This document shows, one piece after another, positions 61,301 through 64,000 of a DNA stretch of 64,000 bases. Position numbers and translations under genes: made by a program. Numbering within the stretch: position 1 is the stretch's first letter; the number at the start of each line of letters is the position of its first letter. Below the pieces are notes generated by a model. That model saw nothing but the letters and a program-made list of their open reading frames with translations. It did no database searches and was not told the origin of the DNA. The DNA comes from Marifrigoribacter sp047730175 (lineage in GTDB: Bacteria; Bacteroidota; Bacteroidia; Flavobacteriales; Flavobacteriaceae), in NCBI RefSeq assembly GCF_047730175.1, contig NZ_CP159833.1, positions 1,860,001-1,924,000 on the forward strand, written 5' to 3'.

Positions 61301-64000
61301 TATTTACTGTAGATCTTGGTCCAGATGTAACGGCCTGTGAGGGCGGTGGGGATATTTTATTAGATGCAGATCAAGGAGATCCATTAATTACCTACCAATG
61401 GTTTTTAGATGCTGTTGCAATTGCAGGAGCTACGAATCCAACTTATTTAGTTTTCTCGCCAAATTCTGGGACGTATTCTGTTGAAGTAACCGATGGTGCT
61501 TGTGTAGTTTTAGACGATATCATTATTACCTTTTTGCCTTCTCCTGTTGTTGAGAATCCACCGATTGATCTTTCAATTTGTGATAATGGAGCAGCACCAG
61601 GAATTTTTGATTTAACGGTGAACACTCCTATTGTATTAGGGGGTCAAAACCCTGCAGATTTCAATGTTTCTTATCATAACTCACAGATTGACGCCGATAC
61701 CAATACGGCACCAATAGCTACTCCAGCGGCCTATTTAATTACAGGTACCAATGAGACGATTTATATTCGTATAGAAGATTTAACTGGAGTTTGTATTGTG
61801 ACGGCTAATTTTGATATTATTTTTAATCCAGCAATCGCAGGAGTTATCACCCCAAATCCTTATATATTATGTGACCCAGATGCTACAGGAGATGAAGAAA
61901 TAGATCTTTCAGCTGTATTTGATGCTCAAGTATTAAATGGACAAAATCCATTAGAATATATAATTACATATCATAGTTCTCAAGCTGATGCAGATACAGG
62001 AATTGGAGCATTAACTTCTCCTTATACGGTTACTGCCCCTTCGGAAACTATTTATGTTCGTTTTGAAAGAGTAGACGACGGTAGTTGTTTTGATAGTACT
62101 CAAAATGTGCTTATTGAAGTAGATATATTACCAATATCAAACAATCCATTACCATTAATCGAATGTGATGATAACAATGATGGCTTTTTCATTTTTACAC
62201 TTACTGATGCTGATTTAGATATTACTGGAGGCGATCCAGATTTATCTGTAAGCTATCATGAGACTCAATTAAATGCTGAAAATAACGTTTTACCATTGAT
62301 CAGTCCTCATGCTAATAATGTTGCTTATAATGATGTTGTATATGTACGAGTTGAAAGTATATCTAGCGGCTGTTTTGCTGTCATAGTTTTAGAACTTCAG
62401 GTCCGCAATAGTCCTTTGATTGTTGAGCCTGCGGAGCCCTTACGACTGTGTGATGTAAATAATCCGGGCGATGGACTAGAGGAGTTTGATTTATCAGAAG
62501 TAGAGCCTGAAGTTTTGGACGGTTTGGATGCTTTGGATTGGGATTTTTATTATTATGTAGTAGAGTCCGATGCGATAGCTGCTGGTGAAGTTGCTATAGG
62601 TCCTTTACCAGATTTTTCTTTAGCGATAGTCGCTCCATTAAATTATCAGAATCAGGTACCCAATGCCCAGACTATTTATGTTTTAGTGGTTGGTAATGTT
62701 AGTAATACGGATCCTAATAATGGAGGGTTTGGTTGTTATAATATAGTTCCCTTAGATTTAATAGTAGACGCTTTACCTGGAGCAATAGAGCCAACGGACC
62801 GGTATGAGGTTTGTGATGATGAGATTCCAGGAGTGAGTACTTCTACGGACGGCTTTAGTTCCTTTGATTTAACGAGTTTTGATGCTTTTATAAGGGGCGG
62901 CGATACGACTTTACTAGTTACTTGGTATGAGAGTCCAGCTGATGAGTCGGCTGATAATCCTATTGTAACTCCATCAGATTATAGAAATTCTCTGATCAAT
63001 GAACAGACGGTTATAGCTAGAGTTACGGATGTGCTAGGATGTAATGTTAGGGTATTATTAACCCTTAGAGTCTTGCCAAATCCTACGCCAGTGACTCCAA
63101 CACCATTGGAGGTTTGTGATGATGACAATGATGGCTTTTCGCTGTTCGATTTAAGCTTGAAGGATACTGAGATTATGGGCACAGAGCCTGATGTGAGTAT
63201 CGCCTATTATGGGAATGAGATATTGGCCAGAGAGGGCGATATATTAAATATATTACCAAATCCTTATTTAAATGATAATCCATTTAATGATAGTGTATGG
63301 GCTAGAGTTGAGAATAATACTACAGGATGTTTTACAGTGATTGAATTACTACTAGTTGTAAATCCATTACCAGATGTACCTACGGATGATTTTGGAGATT
63401 TAAGTCAGTGTGATGACAATGGAGATGGTATTGCTTTATTTGATTTAACAATCAATACTTCCTTTGTGATTGGAATTCAAGATCCTTCAGATTTTCTACC
63501 TGTAACCTATTATACTAGCCAGGCAGATGCAGATTTGCCCGCCAATGAGATATTAACTCCAGGGGCTTATAGTAGTGGCGGACAGACCATTTGGGTACGT
63601 ATAGAGAACATAGCCACTGAATGTATCCGCATTAGTACTTTTGAATTGATTGTAGGTGTGTTACCAGCTATTGGACCGGGACCTTTTACTAGGGAGCTTT
63701 GTGATGATGAGTTAAATGGCAGTACGGGTACTGATGAGACCTCGACCTTTGATTTAACCCTCAATGATATAGCGATCACCTTGGGAGACCTAAGTTTATC
63801 TGTTTTTTACTATGAGACACTAGCAGATCAGACAGCCAACAACTTTATAACACCAGGGACAGCGTATCAGAATACCAGTACGCCTCAGACCTTATATGTA
63901 AGTGTATTTAGTGTAGAGGGTTGTGTGATAGAGACCGAGCTAACCCTTCTGGTACTTCCTAATCCAACTCCAGGAGTTGTAGCCCCTTTAACAGCTTGTG
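55351..64000 (+). CDS. Second giant repeat protein, probably T9SS exported (3' end outside window)
   Basis: The frame from ATG 55351 stays open to the window end: 2883 codons with no stop. A signal peptide (MKKYYPLSLLVILLVMLLPQ, to about residue 26) precedes a beta-rich N-terminal domain (about 27-265, with PFDFCFFGN and VGSNGVIRFE) and an Ig-like segment (to about 333). Seven 275-aa repeats follow (about 334-2257), each an Ig-like part (YQWFLDAVAIAGATNPTYLV), an ICDNGAAPGIFDLTVNTP module and a CDPDESGDEE module. The last visible part copies the CDD-module region of the first gene, so a type B sorting domain is expected beyond the edge. Function is probably surface adhesion. Confidence 0.88.
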   Translation, partial: MKKYYPLSLLVILLVMLLPQSKSYSQGPGSLFVDAGADIVIPCASGGCADITASYLEIFETFSTNYTVGSIPYNPPFPFSGLANSVNTSIDDAWNNPEPLPFDFCFFGNLETQFQVGSNGVIRFEVNAGDTTNGWQFSENLPNNTNPTLSEANIFTPVHDIDPSASTTNEIAWEILGTYPNRVLVVSYFDVPLYVCNSQTATHMAVFYEFSNVIEIYIQDKPTCSSWNSGNAAVGIQNNAGNLAYVPPGRNTSDSPWTTSNEAWSFAPAGVETFVFEWLDSTGTVIGTSDTINVCPSGGSEIFTARVTYTNTCNGDIVILTDDVLVTEDSPFIFDLGPDVTDCEGGADILLDADQGDPTFTYQWFLDAVAIAGATNPTYLVTSPNSGTYSIEVIDPTDPSCLGIDSVIITFLPFPVVENPPIDLSICDNGAAPGIFDLTVNTPIVLGGQNPADFNVSYHNSQIDADTNTAPIATPAAYLITGTNETIYIRIEDLTGVCIVTANFDIIFNPAIAGVITPNPYILCDPDESGDEEIDLSAVFDAQVLNGQNPLEYIITYHSSQADADTGIGALVSPYTVTAPSETIYVRFERVDDGSCFDSTQNVLIEVNLFTVDLGPDVTACEGGGDILLDADQGDPLITYQWFLDAVAIAGATNPTYLVVSPNSGTYSVEVTDGACVVLDDIIITFLPSPVVENPPIDLSICDNGAAPGIFDLTVNTPIVLGGQNPADFNVSYHNSQIDADTNTAPIATPAAYLITGTNETIYIRIEDLTGVCIVTANFDIIFNPAIAGVITPNPYILCDSDESGDEEIDLSAVFDAQVLNGQNPLEYIITYHSSQADADTGIGALVSPYTVTAPSETIYVRFERVDDGSCFDSTQNVLIEVNLFTVDLGPDVTDCEGGGDILLDADQGDPLITYQWFLDAVAIAGATNPTYLVVSPNSGTYSVEVTDGACVVLDDIIITFLPFPVVENPPIDLSICDNGAAPGIFDLTVNTPIVLGGQNPADFNVSYHNSQIDADTNTAPIATPAAYLITGTNETIYIRIEDLTGVCIVTANFDIIFNPAIAGVITPNPYILCDPDESGDEEIDLSAVFDAQVLNGQNPLEYIITYHSSQADADTGIGALVSPYTVTAPSETIYVRFERVDDGSCFDSTQNVLIEVNLFTVDLGPDVTDCEGGGDILLDADQGDPLITYQWFLDAVAIAGATNPTYLVVSPNSGTYSVEVTDGACVVLDDIIITFLPFPVVENPPIDLSICDNGAAPGIFDLTVNTPIVLGGQNPADFNVSYHNSQIDADTNTAPIATPAAYLITGTNETIYIRIEDLTGVCIVTANFDIIFNPAIAGVITPNPYILCDPDESGDEEIDLSAVFDAQVLNGQNPLEYIITYHSSQADADTGIGALVSPYTVTAPSETIYVRFERVDDGSCFDSTQNVLIEVNLFTVDLGPDVTACEGGGDILLDADQGDPLITYQWFLDAVAIAGATNPTYLVVSPNSGTYSVEVTDGACVVLDDIIITFLPSPVVENPPIDLSICDNGAAPGIFDLTVNTPIVLGGQNPADFNVSYHNSQIDADTNTAPIATPAAYLITGTNETIYIRIEDLTGVCIVTANFDIIFNPAIAGVITPNPYILCDSDESGDEEIDLSAVFDAQVLNGQNPLEYIITYHSSQADADTGIGALVSPYTVTAPSETIYVRFERVDDGSCFDSTQNVLIEVNLFTVDLGPDVTDCEGGGDILLDADQGDPLITYQWFLDAVAIAGATNPTYLVVSPNSGTYSVEVTDGACVVLDDIIITFLPFPVVENPPIDLSICDNGAAPGIFDLTVNTPIVLGGQNPADFNVSYHNSQIDADTNTAPIATPAAYLITGTNETIYIRIEDLTGVCIVTANFDIIFNPAIAGVITPNPYILCDPDESGDEEIDLSAVFDAQVLNGQNPLEYIITYHSSQADADTGIGALVSPYTVTAPSETIYVRFERVDDGSCFDSTQNVLIEVNLFTVDLGPDVTACEGGGDILLDADQGDPLITYQWFLDAVAIAGATNPTYLVFSPNSGTYSVEVTDGACVVLDDIIITFLPSPVVENPPIDLSICDNGAAPGIFDLTVNTPIVLGGQNPADFNVSYHNSQIDADTNTAPIATPAAYLITGTNETIYIRIEDLTGVCIVTANFDIIFNPAIAGVITPNPYILCDPDATGDEEIDLSAVFDAQVLNGQNPLEYIITYHSSQADADTGIGALTSPYTVTAPSETIYVRFERVDDGSCFDSTQNVLIEVDILPISNNPLPLIECDDNNDGFFIFTLTDADLDITGGDPDLSVSYHETQLNAENNVLPLISPHANNVAYNDVVYVRVESISSGCFAVIVLELQVRNSPLIVEPAEPLRLCDVNNPGDGLEEFDLSEVEPEVLDGLDALDWDFYYYVVESDAIAAGEVAIGPLPDFSLAIVAPLNYQNQVPNAQTIYVLVVGNVSNTDPNNGGFGCYNIVPLDLIVDALPGAIEPTDRYEVCDDEIPGVSTSTDGFSSFDLTSFDAFIRGGDTTLLVTWYESPADESADNPIVTPSDYRNSLINEQTVIARVTDVLGCNVRVLLTLRVLPNPTPVTPTPLEVCDDDNDGFSLFDLSLKDTEIMGTEPDVSIAYYGNEILAREGDILNILPNPYLNDNPFNDSVWARVENNTTGCFTVIELLLVVNPLPDVPTDDFGDLSQCDDNGDGIALFDLTINTSFVIGIQDPSDFLPVTYYTSQADADLPANEILTPGAYSSGGQTIWVRIENIATECIRISTFELIVGVLPAIGPGPFTRELCDDELNGSTGTDETSTFDLTLNDIAITLGDLSLSVFYYETLADQTANNFITPGTAYQNTSTPQTLYVSVFSVEGCVIETELTLLVLPNPTPGVVAPLTAC
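56350..62121 (+). repeat. Seven tandem 825-bp coding repeats
   Basis: Units begin at 56350 (834 bp), 57184, 58009, 58834, 59659, 60484 and 61309. Units 2-7 are nearly identical. Variant sites (gct or gac before TGTGAGGGCGG, GATCAA or GATCAG, CCTTCTCCT or CCTTTTCCT, GATTCA or GACCCA) sort the units into two types in the order A B B A B A'. The last unit diverges near its end. Confidence 0.95.
62402..64000 (+). repeat. Long direct repeat, copy 2
   Basis: This is the copy of 51005-52603 and is cut by the window edge. Its upstream border is graded: 62150-62400 is only partly similar to 50750-51000, with islands such as TATCATGAGACTCAATTAAA. Confidence 0.9.

Noticed and set aside
56350..62121. 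CRISPR-like array
   Set aside because: The repeats are 825 bp, lie in one open reading frame and have no spacers, so they are protein repeats.
56484..63779. Many minus-strand frames of 60-70 codons inside the giant genes
   Set aside because: They recur with the repeat period and mirror the coding strand; they are shadows of the plus-strand genes.

Overview
The window is an AT-rich chromosomal segment from a member of the Bacteroidota, almost certainly a Flavobacteriaceae-like flavobacterium. The evidence is the fused SecDF, secreted proteins ending in type IX secretion (T9SS) type A and type B C-terminal domains, a FecI/FecR/TonB-receptor cluster, promoters with a TAnnTTTG -7 box, a lack of Shine-Dalgarno sequences, and a ribosomal alpha operon followed by carA, eno and gltA. 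No tRNA, rRNA, CRISPR array, prophage or intact insertion sequence was seen.

Layout. 1-2975: end of the alpha operon (rpsM', rpsK, rpsD, rpoA, rplQ), with structured spacers before rpsD and rplQ. 3202-9609: carA-eno, gltA and two guanidine-group hydrolases (an arginine deiminase/DDAH-like enzyme and CtlX) around a DinB-like gene. 9677-14619 (minus): a membrane TPR/LuxR-type regulator and two T9SS-exported repeat proteins. Each secreted gene follows the same 18-bp palindrome, placed where a LuxR box would sit, and a remnant of a second regulator gene lies between them. 14803-20600: argS, then a TonB receptor, anti-sigma factor and ECF sigma factor. 20704-24892: an unknown lipoprotein, a 0.8-kb gene-poor stretch with two related hairpin elements and a decayed small gene, then an M28 peptidase and an unknown secreted protein.

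25082-45822: mostly housekeeping genes (rhlE-like helicase, ffh, folD, AI-2E-type exporter, a methyltransferase/VOC pair, HerA-like ATPase, queE, DUF2911, gyrB, mdh, secDF, DUF192, lgt, yidD) followed by cysS and folE. The minus-strand series folE-cysS-yidD-lgt-DUF192 is interrupted by a 114-bp tandem duplication carrying the yidD 3' end.

48151-64000: two giant T9SS surface-protein genes in tandem. The first (2353 aa) is complete and ends in a type B sorting domain. The second starts at 55351 and is still open after 8650 bases when the window ends. It contains seven nearly identical 275-aa repeats (825 bp) and then enters a segment almost identical to part of the first gene, 11,397 bp upstream. 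This is the most unusual part of the window: a recombination-prone pair of mosaic adhesin-like genes.

The best candidates for undescribed biology are the LuxR-box-like operator shared by the two T9SS genes, the twin mini-ORF/hairpin elements at 21.7-22.1 kb, and the higher-order repeat structure of the second giant gene.
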